Assembly (NCBI GenBank): GCA_964462985.1
Contig: CAYXAA010000001.1
Location: 245,823-309,822, forward strand
Source of the DNA: CAYXAA01 sp964462985
GTDB taxonomy: Bacteria; Pseudomonadota; Alphaproteobacteria; Rhizobiales; Stappiaceae
DNA length: 64,000 bases
Reading direction: 5' to 3'
Position numbers and translations under genes: made by a program. The notes below the pieces were generated by a model. That model was not told the origin of the DNA. It worked only from the letters and a program-made list of their open reading frames with translations, and did no database searches. Of this stretch, positions 9,619 to 19,001 are shown piece by piece (positions within the stretch are counted from its first letter, which is position 1; every line of letters starts with the position of its first letter).

Positions 9619-9876
9619 TCATTCGGCGGCCGGCGTCAAGGCAAGGGCGCAACATGTGCAGGCATTTTCACTTGCGTCCTTCTTCTCACCGGAAAGACGC
9701 TCCTGGTGGATCTCCTCGATCACGCGAGGAAAGCAACAGCCGCAGCGAGGGCGGCATCCCAGAGCACGGAAAACGGCACCCGGCGTGACCACGCCGCCTT
9801 CCGGGCGATCCAGAACGGCTCGCGCCCCGCGGCACAGGTCCTTGTCGCTCAGGCGATTACAGGAACATATGATCAT
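9619..9876 (-). CDS. bfd: Bacterioferritin-associated ferredoxin
   Basis: An 85-residue [2Fe-2S] protein of the BFD-like family that reduces the heme of bacterioferritin so that stored iron can leave. The first pair of cluster ligands is the CxC at residues 4-6. The second pair is the CxxC at about residues 45-48, inside an unusually cysteine-rich stretch GCRPRCGCC. The C-terminal tail adds three more cysteines (CTCC) not needed for the canonical cluster. It is upstream of bfr and begins 68 bases from a candidate iron-responsive box at 9944-9960. Confidence 0.9.
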   Translation of the reverse strand: MIICSCNRLSDKDLCRGARAVLDRPEGGVVTPGAVFRALGCRPRCGCCFPRVIEEIHQERLSGEKKDASENACTCCALALTPAAE

Positions 9877-9943
9877 CGTGCATGCTATTTATTCTGCGGC
9901 CGGCCCACTCCTACCCTATTTGGTATGGGGCGACCAGATATTC

Positions 9944-9960
9944 CTGACAAGAAAAGTCAG
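9944..9960. promoter_or_regulatory. Candidate iron-rhodo-box (RirA-type operator)
   Basis: The 17-base element CTGACAAGAAAAGTCAG is a perfect inverted repeat (CTGAC-N7-GTCAG) and fits the TGA-N9-TCA core described for iron-rhodo-boxes of alphaproteobacteria, bound by RirA or related iron regulators. It lies between the divergent bfd (start at 9876) and the SDR gene (start at 10005), and could control either or both. The match and the iron-storage neighbour support it; binding is inferred. Confidence 0.6.
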
Positions 9961-10004
9961 CTTTATATAGGTGCCAAGTCGTCGCGCCGAGGGAAAGAAC
10001 CGAG

Positions 10005-10751
10005 ATGACCGATACAGACCGCAAGACGATCGTGCTGACCGGTGCGAGCCGAGGCATCGGCCACGCCACGGTCAAGCGTTTTTCCGCGGCGGGATGGCGG
10101 GTCATCACCTGCTCGCGCCACACCTTCTCCGACAAATGTCCGTGGCCGTCCGGACCCGAGGACCATATTCAGGTCGATCTGTCGGATCCGGAGAATCTTG
10201 GCGTTGCCGTCGCCGAAATGCGCAAGCGACTGGAGGAAAATGGCGGCAAGCTTCACGCGCTCGTCAACAATGCTGGCATCAGCCCGAAGGATGAAGGCGG
10301 GGCCAGGCTCGACTCCCTGACCACACCCATGCACGTCTGGCGCAACGTGTTCCAGGTCAACTTCTTCGCGCCGATCATGCTGGCGCGCGGGCTCTTTAAC
10401 GAGTTGAAGCGAGCCGGGGGTTCGGTCGTCAACGTGACCTCGATTGCCGGCATGCGGGTTCATCCCTTCGCCGGCACCGCCTATGCCACCTCGAAGGCCG
10501 CCTTGGCCGGCCTGACCCGCGAAATGGCGGCTGACTTCGGCCCTCACGGCATTCGGGTCAATGCGATCGCGCCGGGAGAGATCGATACCGCAATCCTGTC
10601 GCCGGGCACGGAACGGCTGATCGAGGACATTCCACTGCGCCGGCTCGGGCGGCCCGAGGAGGTTGCCGAGACGATCTTCTTCCTGTGCAATTCTCCTTCA
10701 TCCTATGTCACGGGCGCCGAAATCCATATCAACGGCGGCCAGCACGTATGA
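10005..10751 (+). CDS. Short-chain dehydrogenase/reductase (SDR) family oxidoreductase
   Basis: A 248-residue classical SDR with the cofactor motif TGASRGIG at residues 12-19, the NNAG motif at 88-91, catalytic S146 and the YxxxK pair Y160/K164. The closing INGG motif is typical of FabG-like enzymes that use NAD(P)H on hydroxyl or keto substrates. Nothing shows the substrate. It is divergent from bfd across a spacer with a candidate iron box, so iron-linked expression is possible. No partner gene follows; the next 650 bases are empty. Confidence 0.85.
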   Translation: MTDTDRKTIVLTGASRGIGHATVKRFSAAGWRVITCSRHTFSDKCPWPSGPEDHIQVDLSDPENLGVAVAEMRKRLEENGGKLHALVNNAGISPKDEGGARLDSLTTPMHVWRNVFQVNFFAPIMLARGLFNELKRAGGSVVNVTSIAGMRVHPFAGTAYATSKAALAGLTREMAADFGPHGIRVNAIAPGEIDTAILSPGTERLIEDIPLRRLGRPEEVAETIFFLCNSPSSYVTGAEIHINGGQHV

Positions 10752-11408
10752 CATTGGATGCGAGCCGCCTAAATGCGGCTGCAGAAACATGCATGCCGGT
10801 GACAGCTGGCCCGCATCTGCCGCAACCCGGCAAACGCAATCGGTATAAGGGGACTTTCGTAGTGTCCAGCGGCGGCTTCCCCGACTGGGCATGCAATTCT
10901 CGATTGCAGAAGCGGAAGTAATTTCTCTCTCTCCAAGCAGAAGACGCGCGGATTTTCCTGCAGCAGTCTAACCCACATTCTTCGTCCCGGACGGCATTCT
11001 GCATTGGACGCAACGGAAGCAGACCGCTTCAATAACGGATTCTTCAGGAAGCCCGGCGAAACTCGACCAAAAGCAACCGAAGGCCAATTCGGCCGAAGCA
11101 ATCTGGTCACGATGCGCAGCATGAAAAACGGTGCCTCTAGATGCCATCTTGGCGGTCGCGCCGGCCGCCATGGTGGTGCTGGCTTTCGCTGTCGGCTCCG
11201 GCACGACCTCCGCCCTGATCCCGCCCGATCCGTATCGGGTATGAAATCGGCAGCGACGGGGCGTGAGCTCTCTGGTGCGCCGACCTTCAGCTGATCAAGG
11301 TTGCGTCCCCTTTCATCGAGGCAATGCGGCGAGAGAGGTGGCGGCCCCGCTTTACTTCGCCTTCACCCAAAGCTGCTTGACTGCACGACAGTTCTTTCGG
11401 AGGAAATG
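10752..11408. other. Intergenic region without a supported gene
   Basis: About 650 bases between the SDR and the chemoreceptor gene. The open frames here are short, lack family features and lack convincing ribosome binding sites. The final part must hold the chemoreceptor promoter; a strong GGAGG ribosome site lies at 11399-11403. I see no RNA gene or terminator with a clear stem and T-run. Confidence 0.6.
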
Positions 11409-13844
11409 ATGCACAACATCCTGAGGCTGGTCGGCAATCTGCGCGTTGCCGCGAAGGTTGGCGGCGGCTTTGCTGTCGTGCTGATATTGACGGCAATCGT
11501 AGGAGCCGCCGGCGTCTTCGCCATCCGTGGCCTGTCGCAGCAGATCGAGACGTCCCAGCAGGCAACGACCGTCATCGCTCGGCTTCAGGAGGTATCCGCC
11601 GCCCGAGAGCATTTCCTCGAAACCCGGGAGCCGGAGCAGGCGCAGGCGACGACCCGGACAATCGACGGCCTCATCGCCGACCTCGATACCCTTCGCGCTC
11701 GCGTCGCGCATCAGCCCGAGGCCGACGCCAGGGTCGCCGAAGCCCTGAAAGCGGTCCGGGCCCTTGAGGAGGAGTTCGCGAAGGTCGCGGACGCCGTTAC
11801 CACGCAGACTGAACAGGTGGCAGCCCTTGCCAATGCGGTAGTTTCGCTCGAGGCGCTGACCACCGCGATCGATAGCCAGGTCCAGTCGGCGCGGCGCAAT
11901 GCCACGCGTGATGCTGGCCAGGCTGCCTCGACACGTGACAGGGCCGATCAGCTCGGGCGTACGATCGCCACGATCCAGGAACGCACGCTAACCATCGAGC
12001 TCCTGTTCATGCGCTCGGCAAGCACCAGCGCTACCGAAGCGCTGGAGGAGGCCAGCGCTTTGGCCGCCACCCTGCCGGAACTGGTGCAATCCATGGCCAA
12101 GCGCACCGTCGCCGGCGTCGACAAGGCGGCAATCGAGGCGCTCAAAACCAAGGCTGGCGAACTTGATGGAATCCTGACGCAGTTGCCGAAGGCCGAGGAT
12201 TTTGCGGATCTGTTCGCATTGCGAAACCGCGCGAAGGATACCCTCGCCGCCATGTCACAGACGGCGGGCGAGATCCTCGAGGACGCCTATGCAGCGATCG
12301 ACAGCGCCCAGGCAAAGGCCTCTGAAGCCGAAGCCGTGCTTACGGTCGTCAATGCCATCTCCGCCAGTGCTGCTCGGCTCAACCGTCAGACGCTGCACGT
12401 CAAGGCAGCCTCGATGGAATACTTCTCCGGCAGCGACCAGGGATTGGAAAGCAACGTTCTCGGCGGCCTGTCGGTGCTGGAGGATAACGCCAGGGTGCTG
12501 CTCGCCGATTCTGCTCAGTATTCTCAGATCAAGGCCTCTGTCGAAGCAATCACCGAAGAAATTGCGGCCTATCGGACTGCCTTCGAGAAGCTGGTCGCGA
12601 GCACCAACACTGTCGAGGAGGCACGGGAACTGCTTTCCACGTTGTCGGCAGACGTGCGCGATCAGATCGGTGCCATGGCCGGTGATCAGGCCAGCGCAGC
12701 CAAGGCTGCCGGCGACGCTGCGCTTTGGACGATCGCCACCACCGTCCTGATCGTGATCACGGCTGGCGCTCTAGTCGCGGTGCTGCTGACGGCGGCGATC
12801 TCGCGGCCAACCCGGCGGCTTACGGCCGTCATGGCCCGACTGGCCGAGGGCGATACCGACGTGACCCTGACCGACGGCGACCGCCGGGACGAGATCGGTG
12901 ACATGAGCCGCACGGTACAGGTATTCCGTGACAACGCCGTCGCCCGCGCCCGCCTTGAGGCGGAGCAGACCAAGGAGCGGGAAGCCCAGGCCGCGCGGCA
13001 GCAGCACGTTGAGACCCTGATTGCTGAATTCCGCGCCACCGTACAAGCGCTGATCTCATCGGTTGGAGACACTGCGGCCGGGCTTGAGTCGACTGCCCAG
13101 GCCCTAACCTCGATTGCCGGGGAGACCACGGTCCGCGCCGAGGACACGGCGACGGCGAGTACGGCGGCGAGCCGGAACGTCGAGAGCGTCGCCGCAGCCG
13201 CCGAGGAATTGTCGGCCTCGATCGGTGAGATTTCGCGCCAGGTCGGCCAGACGACGGCGATCGTCGGCAAGGCAGCAAGCGGCACGGAAGAGACCAATCG
13301 GAAGATCTCCGGCCTCGCCGAGGCGGCAAGCCGGATCGGAGACGTCGTCAAGTTGATCTCCGATATTGCCGAGCAGACCAACCTGCTCGCGCTTAACGCC
13401 ACTATCGAAGCAGCGCGAGCCGGCGACGCTGGTCGGGGCTTTGCCGTGGTCGCCGCTGAGGTCAAGGAACTCGCCAACCAGACTTCGAAGGCGACGGAAG
13501 AGATCGGCGCCCAGATCGGCGCCATCCAAGGCTCCACACGCGAAGCCGTCGAGGCGATTGCTGCAATCGCCGCAACGATGCAGGAAGTCGACAGCTACAC
13601 ATCGGCAATCGCCGCTGCCGTGGAGCAGCAGGGCGCGGCCACCAGCGAGATCACCGGCAACGTCCAGCGCGCGGCCGACGGCACCGGTGCGGTCAGCGCC
13701 AACATGACCGCGCTCGCCGAGGCCGTCGAACGCACCAGTCGCTCCGCCGATGATGTCCTTTCTGCCTCTGGTGACGTCGGTCAAAAAACGGCGACGCTGC
13801 GCCAGGAGATCGACCGGTTCCTGCAGGCGGTGGCGGCGGCGTGA
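11409..13844 (+). CDS. Methyl-accepting chemotaxis protein with large helical periplasmic domain
   Basis: A transmembrane chemoreceptor of about 811 residues. I chose the second of two adjacent ATGs because it sits five bases from the GGAGG at 11399. The first transmembrane helix is near residues 15-40. A long, almost wholly helical periplasmic region of about 400 residues follows, resembling helical bimodular sensor domains. The second membrane helix (TVLIVITAGALVAVLLTAAI) leads into a HAMP segment and then the signalling hairpin, whose tip is recognisable by EQTNLLALNATIEAARAG and GRGFAVVAAEV. It has no C-terminal NWETF-type tether. The ligand is unknown. Confidence 0.93.
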   Translation: MHNILRLVGNLRVAAKVGGGFAVVLILTAIVGAAGVFAIRGLSQQIETSQQATTVIARLQEVSAAREHFLETREPEQAQATTRTIDGLIADLDTLRARVAHQPEADARVAEALKAVRALEEEFAKVADAVTTQTEQVAALANAVVSLEALTTAIDSQVQSARRNATRDAGQAASTRDRADQLGRTIATIQERTLTIELLFMRSASTSATEALEEASALAATLPELVQSMAKRTVAGVDKAAIEALKTKAGELDGILTQLPKAEDFADLFALRNRAKDTLAAMSQTAGEILEDAYAAIDSAQAKASEAEAVLTVVNAISASAARLNRQTLHVKAASMEYFSGSDQGLESNVLGGLSVLEDNARVLLADSAQYSQIKASVEAITEEIAAYRTAFEKLVASTNTVEEARELLSTLSADVRDQIGAMAGDQASAAKAAGDAALWTIATTVLIVITAGALVAVLLTAAISRPTRRLTAVMARLAEGDTDVTLTDGDRRDEIGDMSRTVQVFRDNAVARARLEAEQTKEREAQAARQQHVETLIAEFRATVQALISSVGDTAAGLESTAQALTSIAGETTVRAEDTATASTAASRNVESVAAAAEELSASIGEISRQVGQTTAIVGKAASGTEETNRKISGLAEAASRIGDVVKLISDIAEQTNLLALNATIEAARAGDAGRGFAVVAAEVKELANQTSKATEEIGAQIGAIQGSTREAVEAIAAIAATMQEVDSYTSAIAAAVEQQGAATSEITGNVQRAADGTGAVSANMTALAEAVERTSRSADDVLSASGDVGQKTATLRQEIDRFLQAVAAA

Positions 13845-14177
13845 GACACAGGCCGGTCGCCCCGGTCAGGAGGGGTGCCGCAGCCGCTGCTTTGCCGAAG
13901 CGCGAAGGCGGCAAGGTCAGTGCAGCCTCCTCTAATCCTGAACGGTCCTGCTCCAGGGCCGCCTCGAGGGCGGCCGTTGCCCCACGAGGCGGTCGATGGC
14001 GGAAGGGATGGCCTCTCGAATTCCGCCTTGCGAACGCCGGGGACGGAAGCCACCACCTCCTCCCAACAGTCGGGCGTAAAATGGGAAGAAAGGCAGCGGT
14101 CGCCGGTGTCGTGCTCATGGCCGCACTGGAAGCCGCGCCCGTGGTTGCCGTGGGACTGAGCCTCTGCATCGCGAAAC
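13845..14177. other. Intergenic region without a supported gene
   Basis: Roughly 330 bases between the chemoreceptor stop and the terminator hairpin at 14178. Several frames are open because of high GC content, but none has a family signature or a credible start. I see nothing functional here beyond the terminator that follows. Confidence 0.5.
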
Positions 14178-14207
14178 AAAAAGGCGGCCCTGCGGCCGCC
14201 TTTTCCG
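14178..14207. terminator. Bidirectional rho-independent terminator
   Basis: A strong hairpin with GGCGGCC at 14183-14189 pairing with GGCCGCC at 14194-14200 around a four-base loop, flanked by an A-run on the left and a T-run on the right, so it can act on both strands. It lies 20 bases beyond the coxM-like stop on the minus strand, and also faces the chemoreceptor transcript from the left. Confidence 0.8.
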
Positions 14208-14226
14208 TTTTTATGGAAGGCGTCCC

Positions 14227-15027
14227 TCAAGCCGCCGCGACGGCCCGCTTCGCCATGACTGTCACGAGGTTCGCCCGGTATTCCGCCGAACCATGAATGT
14301 CAGAGAGAAGGTCGCCGGCCGGAACGGTGATACCGGCGATTGCGTCAGGCGACCATTTGGCGGCAAGCGCCGCCTCCATAGCCGGAACACGGAACACGCC
14401 GTTCTGTCCGGCGCCGGTGACGGCAACGCGCACCGAGCCATCGGAGGCCTGGGCAACGAAGACGCCGGCCATGGCATAGCGCGAGGCCGGATTGGGGAAC
14501 TTCTCGTAGGCCGAACGCTGTGCTGCGGGGAAACGGACAGCCGTGACGATCTCGCCTTCCTCCAGCGCTGTTTCAAAAAGGCCGGTGAAGAAGTCCTCCG
14601 CGGCGAGTTCCCGCCGATCAGTCACGACCGTGGCCCCAAGGGCGACGAGCGCTGCGGGATAGTCGGCCGCCGGATCGTTGTTGGAGATTGAACCGCCGAG
14701 GGTGCCCATGTGGCGCACATGCGGGTCCCCAATCAAGCCGGCAAGCTTGGCGAGGCCGGGCAGGATCCGCTTGACTGCCTCTGATGCGGCAACCTCGGCG
14801 TGGGTGGTGCAGGCGCCAATGCGGATCGCGCCGTCGGCCGTTTCGGTAATGCCCTTGAGCTCGGCGATGTGGCGCAGATCGATGACGTCGGAAGGCGCGG
14901 CAAGACGCTGCTTCATGGTGGCAATCAACGTCTGTCCGCCGGCGAGAAGCTTGCCGTCCTCGGCACTGGAGATGATCGACGCCGCTTCGGTGAGCGTCTG
15001 CGGACGATGGTAGGTGGTCTCGTACAT
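14227..15027 (-). CDS. coxM: FAD-binding medium subunit of an aerobic CO dehydrogenase/xanthine dehydrogenase family enzyme (CoxM-like)
   Basis: A 266-residue flavoprotein subunit that passes electrons from the iron-sulfur clusters to FAD. It opens with the family's YHRPQTLTEA-type start, then an LLAGGQTLIATMKQRL FAD-binding stretch at about residues 30-45, and the second FAD motif TLGGSISNNDPAADYPAAL at about 110-128. It is the last gene of the G-S-L-M operon and is followed by a strong terminator. The size is normal for CoxM-type proteins. The gene symbol marks the family, not a proven CO substrate. Confidence 0.88.
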   Translation of the reverse strand: MYETTYHRPQTLTEAASIISSAEDGKLLAGGQTLIATMKQRLAAPSDVIDLRHIAELKGITETADGAIRIGACTTHAEVAASEAVKRILPGLAKLAGLIGDPHVRHMGTLGGSISNNDPAADYPAALVALGATVVTDRRELAAEDFFTGLFETALEEGEIVTAVRFPAAQRSAYEKFPNPASRYAMAGVFVAQASDGSVRVAVTGAGQNGVFRVPAMEAALAAKWSPDAIAGITVPAGDLLSDIHGSAEYRANLVTVMAKRAVAAA

Positions 15028-15150
15028 GGCGTGGTCCTGAACTTCGCTCTGTCTGGTCGCGTTTCGGGTCGGTTCTGTCGTCCACGGGCCTGGCTCGGCG
15101 GGGCCGTGGAACGGGGGGCGCCGAACCGGCCGGCGCCCCCTTAAAGCGGC

Positions 15151-17514
15151 TTATTCGGCGGCGGCCGGCATCCGCGTCGCCTGGAGCGCTAGCCAGACCT
15201 TTTCGGCGGTCGCCGGCATGGTGAGAGCGTTGTTGCCGATGGCATCGGTGATGGCATTGATGACAGCCGGAGGCGAGCCGATCGCCCCGGCCTCGCCACA
15301 CCCCTTCATGCCGAGCGGATTTCCGGGGCAGAAGGTCTCCGTGGTGGTGAGGTGGTAGGACGGCACGTCGTCGGCGCGCGGCATACAGTAGTCCATGAAG
15401 GAACCGGTCAGGAGCTGGCCGCTCTCATCATAGGCGGCATTCTCCAGCAACGCCTGACCGATACCCTGGGTCAGTCCGCCGTGAACCTGGCCTTCGACGA
15501 TCATCGGATTGATGATCGTGCCGAAGTCATCGGCAGCGACGAAACTAACGATCTCCGTCCGGCCGGTTTCAGGATCGACCTCGACCTCGCAGATATAGGT
15601 GCCGGCCGGGAAGGTGAAGTTGGTCGGATCGTAGAAGGCACCTTCCTTCAGACCCGGCTCCATTCCGGCCGGCAGGTTGTGCGCCGTATAGGCGGCGAGC
15701 GCCACCTGGAAGAACGGCATCGACTTGTCGGTGCCGGCAACCTTCAGCTCGCCGCCTTCGAACACGATGTCGCCTTCGGCCGCTTCCATCAGGTGAGCCG
15801 CGATCTTCTTTGCCTTGGCCTCGACCTTGTCGAGCGCCTTGACGATCGCCGACATGCCGACCGCGCCCGAGCGCGAACCATAGGTGCCCATGCCGAACTG
15901 CACCTTGTCGGTGTCACCATGGACGATCGACACGGTATCGGTCGAAACGCCGAAACGCTCGGCGACGAGCTGTGCGAAGGTTGTTTCGTGGCCCTGGCCG
16001 TGGCTGTGCGAGCCGGTCAGCACCTCGATCGTGCCGACCGGGTTGACCCGCACCTCCGCCGATTCCCACAGGCCGACACCGGCGCCAAGCGAGCCGACTG
16101 CCGCCGAGGGCGCGATACCGCAGGCCTCGATATAGCAGGAGAAGCCGATACCGCGCAGTTTGCCACGGGAGGCCGCCTCCTGTTTGCGCTGCGGGAAACC
16201 GGCATAGTCGATTGCCTTCAAGGCAGCATCGAGCGAGGCGTCGTAGTCGCCGGCGTCATAGCACATGATGACCGGCGTCTGATGCGGGAACGAGCGGATA
16301 AAGTTCTTGCGGCGGAACTCGGCCGGATCCATCCGGACTTCGCGCGCCGTCGTCTCGATCAGCCGTTCGAGCAGATAGGTTGCCTCCGGCCTGCCGGCGC
16401 CGCGGTAGGCGTCGACCGGCGTGGTGTTGGTGTAGACCGTCTTGACGTTGCAGTAGATCGACGGGATGTCGTACTGGCCCGACAGCAGGGTCGCGTAAAG
16501 ATAAGTCGGCACCGAGGAGGAGAACAGCGACATGTAGCCGCCGAGGTTGGCGATGGTCTCGACCCTAAGGCCGATGATCCTGTTGTCGGCGTCGAGCGCC
16601 AGTTCAGCGTGCGAACGGTGGTCGCGGCCATGAGCATCGGTTAGGAAGGCCTCGGAACGGTCGCAGCGCCACTTGACCGGCACACCGGTCTTCTTCGACG
16701 CCCAAAGGCAGACCATCTCTTCCGGATAGATGTAGATCTTGGAACCGAATCCGCCGCCGACGTCCGGCGCAATCACCCGGAGCTTGTGTTCGGGCGCGAT
16801 GTTGTAGAACGCCGACAGCACAAGCCGGGCGACATGCGGGTTCTGGGAGGTGGTCCACAGCGTGTAATGGTCTTCGGCCGAGTCATAGGATGCCAGCGCG
16901 GCGCGCGGCTCCATCGCGTTCGGCACCAACCGGTTGTTGGTGATCTCCATCCGAGTCACGTGGGCGGCCCTGGCGAAGGCGTCGTCGACCGCGGCCTTGT
17001 CGCCGATCTCCCAGTCGAAGATCAGGTTGCCCGGTGCTTCCGGATGAAGCTCGGGGGCACCAGGCTTCAGCGCCTCGACCGGGTCGACGACCGCCGGCAA
17101 TTCCTCGTAGTCGACCATTACGGCGTCGGCAGCATCGCGGGCATGGGTTGGGGTGTCGGCGACGACGACGGCGACCGCCTGGCCGACATAGCGCACCCGA
17201 TCCGGTTCGAGCGCCCGATAGGCGCCCATCTTCATCGGCGAGCCGTCCTTGGAATGGATCATCCAGCCGCAGATCAGGTTGCCGACGCCGTCGGCAACGA
17301 GCTCCGAGCCCGTCAGAACGGCCACAACACCCGGCATCTCCAGTGCCGCCGAAGCGTCGATCCCCTTGACCTTGGCGTGAGCATGCGGTGAGCGCACGAA
17401 GGCCGCATGATGCATGTGTGGAACGACCATGTCGTCCGTGTAGCGACCCTTGCCGGTGATGAAGCGCCGGTCCTCCTTGCGCAGCACCCGCTGCCCGATG
17501 CCTTCGACTGCCAT
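15151..17514 (-). CDS. coxL: Molybdopterin-binding large subunit, form II CO dehydrogenase-like (CoxL-like)
   Basis: The 787-residue catalytic subunit of a molybdenum hydroxylase. The active-site loop reads AYRGAGR at residues 369-375, which is the form II signature; true form I CO dehydrogenases carry AYxCSFR with the copper-binding cysteine. The late motif GCGEAGAIG holds the catalytic-base glutamate at about residue 741. Such form II enzymes may oxidise other aldehydes, purines or N-heterocycles, and their use of CO is disputed. Order on the minus strand is G, S, L, M, and S-L-M is the usual order for form II. Confidence 0.92.
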   Translation of the reverse strand: MAVEGIGQRVLRKEDRRFITGKGRYTDDMVVPHMHHAAFVRSPHAHAKVKGIDASAALEMPGVVAVLTGSELVADGVGNLICGWMIHSKDGSPMKMGAYRALEPDRVRYVGQAVAVVVADTPTHARDAADAVMVDYEELPAVVDPVEALKPGAPELHPEAPGNLIFDWEIGDKAAVDDAFARAAHVTRMEITNNRLVPNAMEPRAALASYDSAEDHYTLWTTSQNPHVARLVLSAFYNIAPEHKLRVIAPDVGGGFGSKIYIYPEEMVCLWASKKTGVPVKWRCDRSEAFLTDAHGRDHRSHAELALDADNRIIGLRVETIANLGGYMSLFSSSVPTYLYATLLSGQYDIPSIYCNVKTVYTNTTPVDAYRGAGRPEATYLLERLIETTAREVRMDPAEFRRKNFIRSFPHQTPVIMCYDAGDYDASLDAALKAIDYAGFPQRKQEAASRGKLRGIGFSCYIEACGIAPSAAVGSLGAGVGLWESAEVRVNPVGTIEVLTGSHSHGQGHETTFAQLVAERFGVSTDTVSIVHGDTDKVQFGMGTYGSRSGAVGMSAIVKALDKVEAKAKKIAAHLMEAAEGDIVFEGGELKVAGTDKSMPFFQVALAAYTAHNLPAGMEPGLKEGAFYDPTNFTFPAGTYICEVEVDPETGRTEIVSFVAADDFGTIINPMIVEGQVHGGLTQGIGQALLENAAYDESGQLLTGSFMDYCMPRADDVPSYHLTTTETFCPGNPLGMKGCGEAGAIGSPPAVINAITDAIGNNALTMPATAEKVWLALQATRMPAAAE

Positions 17515-17707
17515 TGCCTCTCTCCCTCGGATCCACCTGCGCCTGCGGCGGGCTCTCGGCTCCGGCGACGGCGCGGGGATTTGTTCTAAAAGATGCGTCT
17601 ATGCGCCCCAGAGACGATGCTCATGCAATGGCCGCGTCTCCTGAAATCCCGGAGCGCCGGTCGGAGCGGCTCAAACGGCCGCGGCGGCCGAGGCCCGGAG
17701 CGACGGC

Positions 17708-18196
17708 CTATTCAGCCGCCGTCTTCATCGCGGCCATCTGGTCGGCCGCGGCCTGGATCGCCTTGACGATGTTGTGGTAGCCGGTGCAGCGACAGATGTT
17801 GCCCTCGAGCTCGTGGCGGATCGTCGCCTCATCGAGCCGGGCGTCGTAGCGCCGGATCATGTCGACAGCAGCCATGATCATGCCTGGGGTGCAGAAGCCG
17901 CACTGCAGGCCGTGATGCTCACGGAATGCCGCCTGCACCGGATGCAGCTCGGCGCCATTGGCAAGCCCTTCGATGGTCAGCACCTCGGAACCGCTCGCCT
18001 GGGCTGCCAGCATGGTGCAGGACTTGACAGCCTTGCCGTCGACATGAACGACACAGGCGCCGCACTGCGAGGTATCGCAGCCGACATGTGTGCCGGTAAG
18101 ACCCAGAGTCTCGCGCAGAAACTGCACCAGCAGCGTGCGATCCTCGACATCTTTCGTCACCTGTTTGCCGTTCACCGTCAGGGTGACTGTGGTCAT
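17708..18196 (-). CDS. coxS: [2Fe-2S] small subunit of the molybdenum hydroxylase (CoxS-like)
   Basis: A 162-residue iron-sulfur subunit carrying two [2Fe-2S] clusters. The plant-ferredoxin-like cluster uses C40, C45, C48 and C60 (GCDTSQCGACVV). The second, all-helical cluster uses C99, C102, C135 and C137 (QCGFCTPG and ICRCTGY). The start at the ATG at 18196 removes 17 read-through codons and gives the standard MTTVTLTVNG beginning. It is followed by the large subunit gene after a gap of nearly 200 bases. Confidence 0.93.
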   Translation of the reverse strand: MTTVTLTVNGKQVTKDVEDRTLLVQFLRETLGLTGTHVGCDTSQCGACVVHVDGKAVKSCTMLAAQASGSEVLTIEGLANGAELHPVQAAFREHHGLQCGFCTPGMIMAAVDMIRRYDARLDEATIRHELEGNICRCTGYHNIVKAIQAAADQMAAMKTAAE

Positions 18197-18311
18197 GGAA
18201 ATCTCCCTCTTCTCCCTCCAGCCGGGCCGAAGCCCGCCGACAATCAAACTGGTCGCAGCCCCTGCCCGCTGGAAAGAGGACTTTCGACCAATGCGGCACC
18301 TCGCCGCAAAA

Positions 18312-19001
18312 TCAGAGCGCTGCCAAAGCCAGCACCACGATCAGCGCCGCCAGCGCGATCAAACCCCAGACCATCGGTCCGCCGAACTTGTTGTCCGCCG
18401 CCGCGGTCTCGACCTCTGTCTCCGCCCGGTGCATGGCCTCTTCAACCGCGTGCTCGACCCGGCTCGCCGTCCCGACCACCTCCTCGGCCATGTGGGCCTC
18501 ACCGAGCCTTCGCGCTTCGTCGATCACGCCGGGGTCCGGCTCCTCCACCGTGGTGGTCTCGCCCTCCGCCACGATCCTGCTGAAGGTGCCGAAGAAGTCA
18601 TCGGCCATCTTGCGTGCGGTCGAGTCGACCAGCCTCGAGCCGAGTTGCGCCAGCTTGCCGCCGACCTGGGCCTTGACCGCATATGTCAGCACCGTCGCCC
18701 CGCCGACGTCGTCGAGCCTGACGTCCGCGCCGCCCTTTGCGAAGCCGGCCACGCCCCCCTTGCCCTCGCCGACGATGCGATAGCTTTCCGGCGGATTGAG
18801 ATCCTCAAGGCGGACGTTGCCGTTGAACTTCGCCTTTACCGGCCCGATCTTGGCGGTGACCTGGGCCGTCATTTCGTTGTCCGACGTCTTCTCTAGGCTC
18901 TCGCACCCGGGGATGCATTCCCGCAAGACATCGGGATCGTTCAACGCCGCCCATACCCGTTCGCGCGGCGCCTCGATCCGGTACTCGCCTGACATATCCA
19001 T
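18312..19001 (-). CDS. coxG: CoxG-like SRPBCC protein with C-terminal membrane anchor
   Basis: A 229-residue protein whose first 150 residues match the CoxG/SRPBCC carbon monoxide dehydrogenase subunit G family (MDMSGEYRIEAPRERVWAAL, then LRECIPGCESLEK). The last 20 residues are a hydrophobic helix (GLIALAALIVVLALAAL) that would anchor it in the membrane. In characterised Cox systems CoxG helps recruit the enzyme to the inner membrane. It is the promoter-proximal gene of the operon. Confidence 0.88.
   Translation of the reverse strand: MDMSGEYRIEAPRERVWAALNDPDVLRECIPGCESLEKTSDNEMTAQVTAKIGPVKAKFNGNVRLEDLNPPESYRIVGEGKGGVAGFAKGGADVRLDDVGGATVLTYAVKAQVGGKLAQLGSRLVDSTARKMADDFFGTFSRIVAEGETTTVEEPDPGVIDEARRLGEAHMAEEVVGTASRVEHAVEEAMHRAETEVETAAADNKFGGPMVWGLIALAALIVVLALAAL

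Noticed and set aside
15352..16644. A 430-codon open frame antisense to the coxL-like gene
   Set aside because: Codon-bias shadow; the opposite strand encodes a clear molybdenum hydroxylase.
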